Of a stretch of DNA of 64,000 nt, positions 28,101 to 41,469 are shown piece by piece. The translations under genes and the position numbers were made by a program. The notes beneath the pieces were generated by a model. The model saw nothing but the letters and a program-made list of their open reading frames with translations. It made no database searches and had not been told where the DNA came from. This DNA comes from Sycon ciliatum (Eukaryota > Porifera > Calcarea > Leucosolenida > Sycettidae): the NCBI RefSeq assembly GCF_964019385.1, contig NC_088650.1, forward strand, positions 24,247,211 to 24,311,210. Direction: 5' to 3'. Within the stretch, counting starts at the first letter, position 1. Every line of letters begins with the position of its first letter.

Positions 28101-31100
28101 AGGACATGCCAGCGCCTGTGAAGCCAGTGTCGCACTGACACGCGAATGATCCTACCGTGTCGTTACAGGTTGCGTTGGCGTGGCAGGCGTGCGTTCCCGA
28201 GTCACATTCGTTCACATTCTCGCACACGACACCATCTCCTGTGTAGCCCTGGCGACAGCTGCACATGAATCCCGGAACGGTGTTCATGCACACTGCTTCG
28301 TCGTCAACACGAGAGCAGTTGTGTGCACCGGTACTGCACTCGTCCTCATCATCACACTGCACTCGTCCATTACCCGTATACCCAGGCAAACATGTGCATA
28401 GGAAACTGCCGTTAGTGTTGTTGCATGTTGCTAGCTGAGCACAAACCGAAGAATTCCTACATTCGTCGATATCCCCGCAGGACAGGATGCGTCCGTCCGG
28501 CGCCATCGTCTCCGCCTCGTAGCCGACATTGCAAGGGCACCTGAATGATCCTATGCTGTTTGCGCACTGCGAGTTGACAGGGCACTGCATTGGCATATCA
28601 CATTCGATGTTATCAGTACATGTCACACCGTTACCTGCACAGGTAAATAAACAGCAAAAAAAGAAATTGTTTTTGAGGATTGTGTCTGATACTAGTCACT
28701 TCAAATGCTCAGCAAAGTGATTAGAAAAGAAGTGCTATTATGCCAGATTGGACTCTGTGTGTTTCTGAATGCCATGGATCCAAACAGTATTGTCCTTGTA
28801 TGCCATCTAGCTGTGCGAGGGAATGATGCATATGAAGTGAAAGCATGATCTCAATGCAGATCACATACACACTAAAAGCTGCACTCGGAGAAGTTGTCTA
28901 GCACCATTAGCCTGGCAGAAGCATAACACGCAGCATTGTGATTGAAAGTTCACCTGGTGCTGGTGCAAGGTCTTACCTGTAAATCCTGTATTACATGTGC
29001 ACTGGAAGAGACCCGGGAGGTCATTACACGTTGCGTTTGAATGACAGTTGTGTGTGTTAGCGGAACACTGGTTGACGTTCATGCACACTGCGTTGTCGAT
29101 GAGCTCAAAGCCATCTCTGCACACGCAGCGGAACGACCCGACCGTATTCCGGCAGTCTGAATTCTCCTGGCATACGCTTCCTTGAGCACACTCATCACGA
29201 TCTGTGCAGGGAGAAGTAACACGTAACACAATACACCAGTGTTGCATCATTCCTAGCTTCACTATAGACTATAGAGGTCATCAGAGCCGCAGCATTTGAT
29301 CCGGCCGGTAGGCATAGCCAGACCTTATTTTGAAAAAAAGGGGACCCGCTCAGCTCGTGCAAAACTGGGTTTTCGTCGGTAATTTTCATTTCCGGTCAAA
29401 TATCCCAGACCAGACCTGAGACCGTCTGAAATCTCGGTGCTACGAGCCTACGGCCTTTGTCATGCCATTACATCATCATTCATGTGGTTTGTGTGGAATA
29501 AACATGACGAGAACCAGTTTGCCATTGCGTGCCAAACATACACAATGATGTTATATGCACGATTACTTTAGGACACAGATGCTCTAGCAACTCAGCATTG
29601 TGTATACACTATTGCAACCAAGAGCGACTATACAGGAACAAGATTTTACAAGGTGTGCTGTCCACCAGTAATATAATCAAGGCATAGGAGAGTCAGTGCG
29701 TGAAACAGATAGCACAGCACTGACAAGTGGTTCCGACTTTTGAAGACGTGATGCGACTCCTAGCTCCAATTATTGGATGGAATGGGGAAAAAGGCAAGAA
29801 GATAACACCCAGAAAAATATTAAAATGTTTTAGTGAGTATCGTTGGATGGGAACACAGTACAGAGGAACCCTGGCTATCAATACATTGTTTGCCGTATTG
29901 CTAGGAGTGGTTGGCAACTCGCGTTACCTACCTCTGCAAGTTGTGTCCTCTAGTAGCCCTTCGGTAATGAATCCTTCGCCGCATTCACATCGGAATGAAT
30001 TGAACTGATCCATACACGTTGTGTTGACAGGACAGCTGGTTTGATTTATGCACTCATTGATTTCTAGAACATAGCAGCAGCAGCAGCAGCAGCAGCAACA
30101 CAACAGTAGCATGACATTGTAGCTTCAACCACACAGAGCAGCAGCAGGTCCATCAATCAGACCATAAGTCCAAGACGCCAAGGATCATTTAAAAAATAGT
30201 AAGCAGTATCTTGTCCATGCCTGGGTAACATCAGGGCAATATAGGGACAATTCCTGAACAATACCTGGGCAGTACATGGGCAATACATGGCTTATACCTG
30301 GGCTAATCCACTCTACCCTCCTTCCAAGCACACCACTCTATGCTGAACATCCCATGCATGGTATCCAAAGGACAACAAGGACAACACTGGGTTTGGATAA
30401 CTAGCTTAGTATGGATTCAGGCATCCATGATGGTTCCCTTGTTGGTCTGAGCATGACGTACTCATACCTTCACATGGCGCAGTAACCGTCCCAACTCCCG
30501 TATAGCCCGGCGTGCAACGGCACGCAGCCTCTTCCAGACTTTCCGGCACACAGAGTGCATTCGGTTCACACTCCACCAGGTTAGCTTCACAGGGCAGGAA
30601 TGCTGCACACGACAAGGACCATGAAAAGTACAGTCACAGTACAGTCACGAGAAGAGAAGCATCCCAGAGCACAATCACGGTAATGTATGAAAGACCATGC
30701 AGACAAGTAAAGGGTCCAAGGACCAGGATCCAAGATCATATTATAATGCATATCTGTTTATCACCTACAATGGGAATGATACGAGTAGCGAGAGACATGG
30801 ATATGTTATGAGCACAAGAGTAAAAGTAAGGAGTTTTTTAATTTTTTTTTATGTCTATGTGAATGCAGTCCAAGCAAACTTCACCCTTAATGAAATGATC
30901 AGTGTTTTAGATCGTAGGCAGAGCAGATGACCACAACCAAGCAGTCAGTCCACACATGCACATCACACTGCACTCTGGCACACTGTACTTACGCTGGCAC
31001 ATTAATCCGTTGCCTCGGAAACCAAGACTGCAGTTGCACTCAAAGCTCCCAGGCACATTAGTGCAGGTGGCATTGGCATCACACGGCGGAGGATCGCGTA

Positions 31101-34100
31101 TGCACTCATTGTCATCTGGTGTGACCAGCAGAGAAAGTACATACATGGGTGAAAAGATAGGAATGCTGGCCAATATCAGTTCAAATGTTACCCAGTGTAA
31201 GTATTGCTTCAAAACCGCAACAATGAATTTCATGCCTTGTTAAGCCGATTATCAGGCAGAGAAATGTTTCCTTGCATGATGCTTATTTTCAGCTGAGCTC
31301 TGCGTTGCAGTTAGCGCTGTATTGGAGCTCTCGAGCACTCCCTGCTTATCAGATTAGCTGTATGTTGTCAGGTGAAACAACATCTATACTGATTGCATTA
31401 TCGAGCATTTCGCCTCTTTCGTTCTTAAGATCAGTTCAATAATATGTCACTGTGCATATCTGAATGAAGAGCTGACAAGTTCAATTCCATACCAATCGCT
31501 AGTGTCCTACCATCATCAAAGTGAACAACTCTGTGTCGCCAAATCCCTCAGCCGAATGCTAGAAAAAAGTATCACCTACCTTGACACATGGTATTCGACA
31601 CCGGTACGAATCCATCGATGCAATTGCAAAGGAAGGACCCGGCAGTGTCCTGACATATTGTCGTGGTATCGTCGCATGTGTCTACGTCCAGAGCACATTC
31701 ATCAGTGTCTGTCAGGACAAGAATCCAAACATATGCATTAACACTTACAACGTAGTGCTTGGAGAGGGCCTAAGGGGATGATGGATACCCAATCGGTAGT
31801 TTCTTCTTTACTCTCCTTTTTCTCTGGTGTACACACTCACACCCTTGCAACCTCAGCCGCACTGCTGCATATAGCCATGCCACACTGCTCACAGGCAACA
31901 CTCAACCACATACATTCACTCACAGTGATCACTAGCCTCTTCTGTGGGAATTTTAATGTGCTGATTTGCTTGTCAAAAGAAACAATGCCATGCCGCAACA
32001 CAGTATAGTTTTGTTCTCATTCATATGCCACGCACATCACTGTGTGTACTCGCTAAGAAAAGAGGTGTGGACTCGCTGCACTTACTTCTACATTGGATGG
32101 GTGAAACGCGCTCAAATCCGCTCGCACATTCACATGTGTACGACCCAAAGTTGTTAGTGCAGAGTGTCCCCACTGCCATTACGCAGTCGTCTAAGTTCAG
32201 CCCACACTCATCAATGTCGTCACACTGAACACCAGATCCAGTGTAGCCATCATTGCAGGTACAAGCAAACGAGCCTGGACTATCTGAGCAGGTAGCATTG
32301 GCGTTGCAGTTGTCCAGCGCAAGTTGACATTCGTTGATATTATCACAGACTGTTGGACTGGTAGGACTGTAGCCAATGAAGCAGTCGCATTCAAATGACG
32401 GCGTCCTATCCAAGCAGTTAGCATTGGTGCACACAGGTTGGGGTAGATCACACTCATTGATATTCTGGCAGAATGTCCCGTTACCTTCAAAACCCTGTTG
32501 GCATTCACAGCGGAATGAGCCCTCCAGGTTCATGCAAACGGCGAACGGATGGCAGTCATTCAGGCTGGAATCAGCACAGTTATCAATGTCAGCGCATTGC
32601 TGGCCAGATCCAGTGAAGCCAGCGTCACACGCGCACAGCCATGAGCCGGGCACATTGCTGCAGGTGGCATTGGAATGGCAGTCATGAGTGTTGTCCGTAC
32701 ACTCGTTCACGTCATCACACTGCTGACCGTTTCCAAGGTAACCGGGGTTGCACGCACAGCTGAACGATCCGAGTTCGTTTGTGCAAGTGGCTTCCAGACC
32801 CGGTGCACAGTTATCCGTGCCCAGTACACACTCATTAAGATCTCTGCACGCCAGGCCGTCAACTTCAAACCCTTCCATGCATGTGCATCGGAAACTGCCC
32901 TGCAGTTCTGTGCAGAAAGCAAAGTTCGGGCATGGCGACTGCTCGCATTCTGGAATATCTGAGCATGTGACTCCATCCCCAGTGAAGCCGGGTTGACAGC
33001 TACAACTGAAAGCACCGAATGTATTCATGCAGTCGCCTCCTAGCGTAGAGCAGTTGTGTGAACCTAGTCCACATTCATCCACGTCTGTGCACTCAAAACC
33101 GCTCCCTTCGAAGCCGCTCAGACACTCGCACATGAAACTGGATGGAAGGTTGATGCAGCGGGCTTGGTCAGAGCAGCTCAGAATGATATTCTCCAGGAGC
33201 GGATCTATGGCAGGTGGTGCATCGCATTCATTCACATCCGTGCAGTTCGTGCCTGATCCCGTGTAGCCACTGTTGCAAAGGCAGCTAAACATGCCCGCAC
33301 TGTTCATACAGGACGCGTCCGTGTGGCAGTTATGTGAACTATCAGTACATTCATCTATATCATCACAAGCTAAGAAGCCATTACCGGAGAATCCAGCAGC
33401 GCAGTCGCACGTGTAGCCAGGTACAAAGTTAGTACAGACAGTGTCGTCGACACAGCGGTCCTGCTGCTCGCTTATGTTTACGCACTCATTGATGTCCAAG
33501 CACGTCGAACCGGACCCGGTAAACCCATTGTTGCAGCTACACACAAATGAACCGACGCCATCTGTGCAGGTAGCATTGCTGTCACAGTTATGCATGTTTG
33601 TTGCGCACTCGTCTATGTTGGAGCAGACAAATCCATCGCCACTGTAGCCAGCTGGGCATGGACCGCAGTTAAAGCTTCCGACGGTGTTCGTGCACACTAC
33701 AAGAGCATCACACACACTCTGCAGACATTCGTCGGTGTCGTTACACTGCCGTCCAGGCTCGGAACTCAGACCCGCGTCGTCATAACCTACGCTGCATGTG
33801 CACATGAACGATCCAATTGTGTCCGTGCAGTTGGCGTTTTCATCACACTGGTGTGTGCCAAGGGTACATTCATCGACATTGCTGCATTCCAAGCCATCAC
33901 CACTGTACCCAATGTCACACTGACAGACAAAACTCCCGATTGTGTTATTGCAGATCGCCACACTGGAGCATGGAGATTGCAGGCGTTCACACTCGTCTTC
34001 GTCGACGCAGAATAGGCCCACAGGAAAGGTGTCGTTCTGGAACTGTTCGTCCAGGTAGCCGTTCTCGCATTGGCAACGGAATGAGCCAATCGTGTCTGAA

Positions 34101-37100
34101 CATATTGCGTTCGGATCACAGTTGTGTGTTCCTGAAGTGCATTCATTAGCGTTGTCACAGTTCAAACCGGTACCTTCAAAACCCTCCTCACAGGTGCACG
34201 TGAAAGAACCGAATGTGTTGTTACAGCTGGCAAACTGTGAGCACATGTGCGTGTCTAGAACACACTCATCGTTGTCAAAGCAGAGACGACCGGGAGGCAA
34301 CTGTATCTCGATCTGACCATCTCTGAAGCCGGATCGACACTGGCACTGGAAAGATCCGACCGTGTCGGTACAGTTGGCTTCTGGGTGGCAATCGTGCTGC
34401 TCAGAGATGCATTCATCAACGTTCTCACAGACATCACCGCTACCAGTATATCCAGGGATGCAAGTGCAGTTAAACGAACCCACCGTGTCAGCACACACCG
34501 CCAGTACAGAGCAGTTGTCTTGCAGTACGCCAGTTTCCATACACTCGTCCACATTTTCACATGAGAAGCCGTTACCACTGAATCCCAGCGGGCATGGCGG
34601 ACACATGAAAGATCCGACGGTGTTCTGGCATGTTACGAGGCTGGAACATGGCATTGTTTCACATTCATCCAGGTCTTCACACACAGTCCCACTGCCCACG
34701 AAACCAGTGCTGCAGTTGCAGGAGAAGTTGCCAAAGCCGTTTGTACACACTCCACCCGTGGGTGCACAGTTGTGTAGATCTTGGGCACATTCGTCGACAT
34801 CTTCACACACTAAGCCGGTGCCGCTGAAGCCTTGCGAACACGGCGAGCACGCAAACGACCCGACTGTGTTGCTGCAGTTGGACTGGACGGCGCACGGTGG
34901 CGACGCGGCCTGCTCACACTCGTTCCTGTCCGCGCAGAGAATGCCATCAACGCTCTGATAGCCTGCCAAGCATGTACATAAGAACGAGCCCACAGTGTTG
35001 GTACAATTGGACCGCGATGCATCGCAGCTGTCTACGTTGAGACACTCATTGACATCAGAGCACGTGAAGCCATCACCGGTGTACCCGACTTGACACGCCA
35101 GGCACACAAAAGACCCTACGGTGTTGTTGCAGCCGGCTAGCTGCGAGCATGGCTCAAACAGGCACTCGTCGTTGTCAGTACAGACTATACCGCTGTTCAG
35201 GGCTCCGCTGTTGTCAGTGAAGCCAGCCCGGCATCGACACACCGGCAGGGTCATGGGTGGCGTGTGCGTGCAGTTTGCGTTCACACTGCAGCTGTGCTGG
35301 CCGAGCAAACATTCATCCACGTTATCGCAGGTAAACCCATCTCCTACAGTTCCAGGCACGCACTCGCACGTGAAACTGCCTATGGTGTCGGTGCAGGTGG
35401 ACTGATTGCTGCACGGCCCTGGGAAGCGCTCACATTCGTTATCATCTGAACACAGCACGCAAGCAGCAAAGAGACACCCAAAGAATTATCGCAGGCCCGA
35501 GAAGGAAAGCAAATGTTTTTGGTTTTCCAAATTTCACACACATTCTTCTTCTCATGGAGTATCATCGCAATCCACAGCTGACTGTCATATCTTGATTGCC
35601 AGAAGCAAAGAGCTAGCAGTAATTGTGTACAGTTTTCTTCACATAAAATGATTGGTCCACAGTATTCAGCGTAGACTATAGCGGACGCATACTGCGAACT
35701 GCATTGCACTAAAATGCAGATCATAGAAGCCAAGCTACCGCAATCAGAGTACATTTTTATCAGGAAAAGAAATACTCTGCACTGTTGCTAGAAAGGTGAG
35801 AAAGCCTATACTCGTATTAAAAAGGGGGTAAAGGAGCACTCTGTTTTAAAATGTTGAAATATTGTGGCACAAGCTTACTCTGACATTCCATGCCAGTGCC
35901 CACGAATCCACTGATGCAAGAGCACCCAAAAGATCCGATCGTATTGTTGCAAGTCGCATTCCTATCGCAGCCTGGATCGAAACTTGCAGTGTTGCACTCG
36001 TCAAAATCTAAACAGAAAAGCACGCAATGGAAAAAGGCACACTGGTATTAGAACAAAAAAAAACGTTGCTTGGATGACGACTACACCAATAGCTTATTGG
36101 TAGAGCATCGTCGGCCATAAGCGATACACCAGTAGACAGTAGACACACCAGTACAACAATATAGAGGCAGGCATATTAAGGCCATGCCAGAAAGAGGGTA
36201 AGAGAGAAAGATGGATTAATGGCTAGAAATAGACGAACCGAGCGTGAGGGCGAGAGAAAGGAGAGCGACAGAGAGATAAGAGATGGGGGGAGGGGAGATA
36301 GAGCGAGAGATAGAGAGAGATCAGTATAGAGGTGGAATGCAGCGGTGGATCCAGCGATTCCAGTATAAGTCAAAACTGAATAGCTGATACATATACATGG
36401 ACATGCCTATAGTTTACAGTAGTAGTGATTTACGAAATTTAGAGGGTTCCGCGGAACCCCTGCAACCCCTCCTGGATCCGCCCTTGGAATGGACCTTCGA
36501 GTACATACCTTGGCAGAAAGTACCATTGCCAGTAAAACCAACTCTGCAATTACATTCAAAAGATCCCAGAACTTCCATGCAGGTAGCATCAGGATGGCAG
36601 TTGTGTACCATGCTGGCGCATTCATTATCATCTGCAGAAGCAATTCATCAGAAAGATGAGCAGTACCCAAAAGAGTGACATTGAAATTATAACAATCAGC
36701 TGGTATATAGGTTGAAAAATGCGGTAGCTGAAGTTTGCATAACAATATTAATGATAGCTTGCATGCCGTCCTACCGGTAGGACCACGGGTCCTACCGGTA
36801 GGACCCAAGAAATCGTGCTGCAAAAGTGCTTTTGGCTGAGAAATTTCTTGAAACAATTGTTGAGATGAGGTCTTTGTCAGGCAAAGTAATGGCGCAAAAT
36901 GCAAGACTATGTCCAGTGCATTGCATACGCGCAATTTTATCAATTGTCAAAATGGCCGCACATACTCCTGTCGGAGCGCTAGCAACTCTGTCCAAAGTGA
37001 ATTTTGACCATGGCACATCAATCGTGGTGAGGTACTAATGTTTTTATTAGTCTGCCAAGGCAGTGGAATGCATAATTCCATACACCATTTCCATGGTTAC

Positions 37101-40100
37101 CATTTGCTGTTACCATGGAATTTCGTACTATGCCTTGTGCGATCACGTCTAAAATTTGTGGACTCCTTCATTAGCCCCTGAGCAACAGTTTAGGGTCAAG
37201 TTTTAGGTCAATGTTAGAACAGAGGCCATGCAGCATGTCTGTGTATGATGGTCCTACCGGTAGGTCCTACCGGTAGGACCGAGGTCTATGCAAGCTATCA
37301 TTAACTTCCCAGATACTCCATTGGGTTATGATCTGAATGATATACTTTCTAAAGTAATCACCCGCAGGAAGATGGTATTCTTCCTTTTGGCCATAAACTT
37401 TGAGTTTTTTTTAGAAACCTTTGCAATCCCCCATGGAATGCTCCTCCAATATTATGTTTCTGAAGTCCATTTTTCCAAAAAGCAAGCCATCACATGAATC
37501 GGATTATGGCAAGATTTTATCCCAAAAGCACTGGATAGGGAAAACCATGTAAATCCAGGCCGTTTGACTCCACTTGCACCATGGTCATTTTGCGGTTCGA
37601 GCCCCAGGTACCTTCTCGGGCCCTTCTTCAAATTTCACTGAACTGCTCCGTGTTCTTTAAAATCACCAAAATCACCAGATAAGGGAGCTCACTAGACCCA
37701 GCTCATCTTTCTTTGAATGGACTGTAGTCCAAAATTATCGAAACAGGGCGGTGACCAAAAATGGAAAATACCACCAGGCTGGATTTTTAGTCGTGATTAG
37801 CAAAAAAGAATAGCAACAGTCGCAGAATGTGTTTCAGCGGTCGTGGTATATGTACCTTATAAGGATGTGACAGAATATATTCCATCCCTATTTTGGAGGA
37901 CTGCCCAAAGTTTGCCATCGCCAAGCCCCCAGAAAACTGTGGCCTGGACGCAGACTTACCAACACAGATCATTTGCGTATTATTGAAGACAAACCCTTGG
38001 GTGCAGGGACAGTTGAACGACCCGACTGTGTTGTTGCACACAGTGTTCGGCAAGCTAGCGCACGGTGAGAAGAAAGTACATTCGTTCTGGTCTTGACAGC
38101 CACCGGGCAGACCGTTGCCAACGTAACCTGCCATTTGAAACCAACAACAGCATACACACAAACATAAGCACATAGGCTTAGAATCAGGTTTTGTCCTAAG
38201 CATACCAAACACAAAACGAACATGCTGAACGTGGCAATTGCTAGTAATTGTACCTGCTTTCACATGGAAATCGGAAAACCCAAACAACATTATTTGTTAA
38301 CAACTCGAAGAGATGCGTAGGAAGGCACAGTTACAGCATCCAGTTACAGTGAAACCTGTCAAGGAGACCACTCGGATAAGGCAACCACCTGTCCTAGAAG
38401 ACCACTGAAACCAGCATCAAGGGATGCTATTTCCAGTCAAAATGACCCTGGATAAGGAGACCACCTGGTACCAGAGACCACATCAGTTTGAAGGTGGATT
38501 GAGCGGTCGTCTTAGACAGGTTTCACTGTATTTGTAAAATCTCAAGCCATAGCTACAGGAATAGTCGGTAATCTTACCGCTGATGCATTGGCAGAAGAAA
38601 GTGCCGGGGATATTGCTGCAGCGTCCCAGAACAAGGTCGCAGTTGTGCGTACCAGCCGAGCACTCATTCACATCGGCGCAAACGAGAGGATCACCTGCAC
38701 CGCTAGACTGCGTGTATCCTGGTCCGCATGAGCAGAAGAACGAACCAAACGTATCCGTACAGATTGCACCGATTATGGAAGCGCATGGTGACTGTGTGGT
38801 GCATTCATTGATATTCAGGCAATCACCGACACCACCGTCACGCTGAAACCCAGGTGAGCAGTCACACTCAAAGCTGGCGGCAGTGTTGCGACACTCAGAC
38901 ACGGTCAGATTGCAGTTGTGTGATCCGCTATCGCATTCGTCCTCCAGCACACAGGTCAGTCCATCACCGACAAACATCGCATTGCAGCGACATTCAAACG
39001 ATCCCGGCAAGTTGAAGCACGTCGCATTCACGTTGCACATAAACGTGTCACATTCATCAATATCTGTACAGAAAGGGTACCAAGACAAAGAAATTTGGGC
39101 TTTCTGAAACTAACATGAGAGACCTCACACAGTTGGGATCAACACGTTGGACGGATACTATAATTGCACATGCTGTAATGGTCTAGCAAAGTGGCTAGGC
39201 ATAATAAACTGAAGATTGAGGGTTTGATCAACTCTTGATACGGTAAGTTTTGATGTTTGTGAAAATTAATAATGTTGTACATGTAGATGTGTTTCGTTTG
39301 ATCTGGAAACAACTCTACAAAGTGTTAGAAGCTGATACATTTTACCTTCTTACTATATTCCAAACTCATGATCAAACTTTTGCTTTACACTATTTCCTAG
39401 CGTTCAGCAGCAATGAGAACTGTGACGCACTTAGCAAGATCAACCAGGCAGCCCTAATAGCACATACCAACACAGCGCAGATAGTGGCCAGTGAATCCAG
39501 GTGGGCAGGTTGTAGAAGAGCTAGGTTGAGCTGGCAGTAGAAGAACACACAGTAGTAAGAGAATACCATTGTCAATAGATAACGACATTGGGGTGCCACA
39601 TCATGACGTTCCAATCAGAATGATAAAGTTCCACTAGTCCAAGCAAGACGTTGCCTACGGTGTAGTTGCTACAGTACAGTAGCTCGTGCATATGCTATCA
39701 TCTTCTGCTTACCAATGACATTGTTACTGGTCAAGGTACCGATCGTTGTGTCACACTCGTACTTCCCATCTACACAGGGAACGGAAAAAAGAACATACAA
39801 GTCGATAGTATTCACTAGGGACTCAACACGTTGATCACCTTAGCATTAGATATCAAAAACCAGCATCCTGTTTAGAGAAGTAGTCATCATTGTAGCAACT
39901 CACTGGGCTCGGTACACGCACTTACAGGGCAGTGTTTACACAGGCTAATATTAATGACAGCTTTAGGGCAAAATGCATTCCATCTTCGCAAAGAACCAGA
40001 GATTATGCCCCTTAACTATTCTGAAACATGCTAAGAAGTGGATCAAGTTTTCACCACTCTTACTTTGAACTGGTGCACCACCTGGCCCTAGAACCACCAG

Positions 40101-40647
40101 TCTGGGCACAGTAGGTATTGTTAGAGGCAAGATCGTTCCATTCAACACGAATCCAATGTCCAGCGGTGCCTGGAATGAAGCGCTTGATATTGGCACGTCC
40201 ACACCACCCAGGCAGAAGAGTGTCGTTTGAAACGCATCAGACTGCAGCAGCTGGAAGTCAGGCCGGACTGAGTTCTCGGTTGCTGTATGCAGAAAAGGAA
40301 TACAAAGGCCATGGCAAATAATTCTATCCACCTCTTGCCCAGTTTACTCAAAGTTTTCTACAACCTTAGTAAAGGTAGGACTGAAAAACAAAAGCTCTAC
40401 CTTGGTGGATGAATGCATAGTTGGCCTGGTGGATGCAACAAGAACATGCCAAGCAATGCTTAGCACACTATACCTAAATTAGATGATATAACATCAAAGT
40501 TACCTCCTGGCTGTCAAAGAAGGTTCCTGGTTTCCAACTGAAAACGCGAGTTCCAACTCAACAAAATGGTGTAATCAAATCCATGTCAGCTGTATAGGGT
40601 GCGTGTCTATGTGATTGTAGAGTCAATGCCGATTTATGGCTGTATAC

Positions 40648-40700
<53 letters not shown>

Positions 40701-41419
40701 TTGTGTGTGTGTGTGTGATTGTGTGTGTGTGTCCCATATGGTGCAGTGGTATGTGCAGCGATTTCCAATCGATAGGTTGCGGGTTCGATTCCCGACGATT
40801 ATGGTCACACACGTCTTTCTTCTCTTTCTCAGACTCTTCCTGACTTTTCTTTCATTCTCCTGGGTGGTTACCAACAGCCAGTGCATGCCGGAGTGGTGTT
40901 ATGTGTGTGTGGGAAAAAAATAAAAAGACCAAAAAGTAGGGATTCACTGGCCAGAAAAAGCCACTTCATAGCTGTGTGGTGTAGACCAGGCTGAATAGTG
41001 GCGGTCAATTCTTCAGCCTTGCAAGCTGTTGAATGGTGCAATCCCAGCACAAGTTGCTATGGCTTCTGCTGTAGCATCGCTATCATCGCCTTCGGCGATG
41101 GGCGTCCAATGGTCCAATGGTGATTGTGTGTGTGTGTGTGTGTGTGATTGTGTGTGTGTGTGTGTGTGTGTTAGTCTTCGTGAGTGTGTGTTTTCGGGTG
41201 CTTGCTTGTGTTTGTGTGTGTGTAAAATAAAAAATAGGGATTGCTAGAATAAAGGCTGCTTCAATCAGCGGTGTGGTGTAGACCGGGCTAAAATCAGTGG
41301 GGGTCAATTCATCAGCCTTACAAGCTGTTGAATGGTGTAATCCCACCACAAGTTGCTATGTCTAACATAGCCGTTCGCTATCATCGCTTCCGCGATGGGC
41401 AGGTCTGAGGTCTGAGGTG

Positions 41420-41469
<50 letters not shown>

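Noticed and set aside
32021..35458. Antisense ORFs on the plus strand over the EGF exons (up to 241 residues)
   Set aside because: Shadow frames of Cys-rich EGF coding sequence; no domain content.
37575..37640. tRNA-like word GGTTCGAGCCC
   Set aside because: A B-box match alone, without A box, stems or a second copy in the window.
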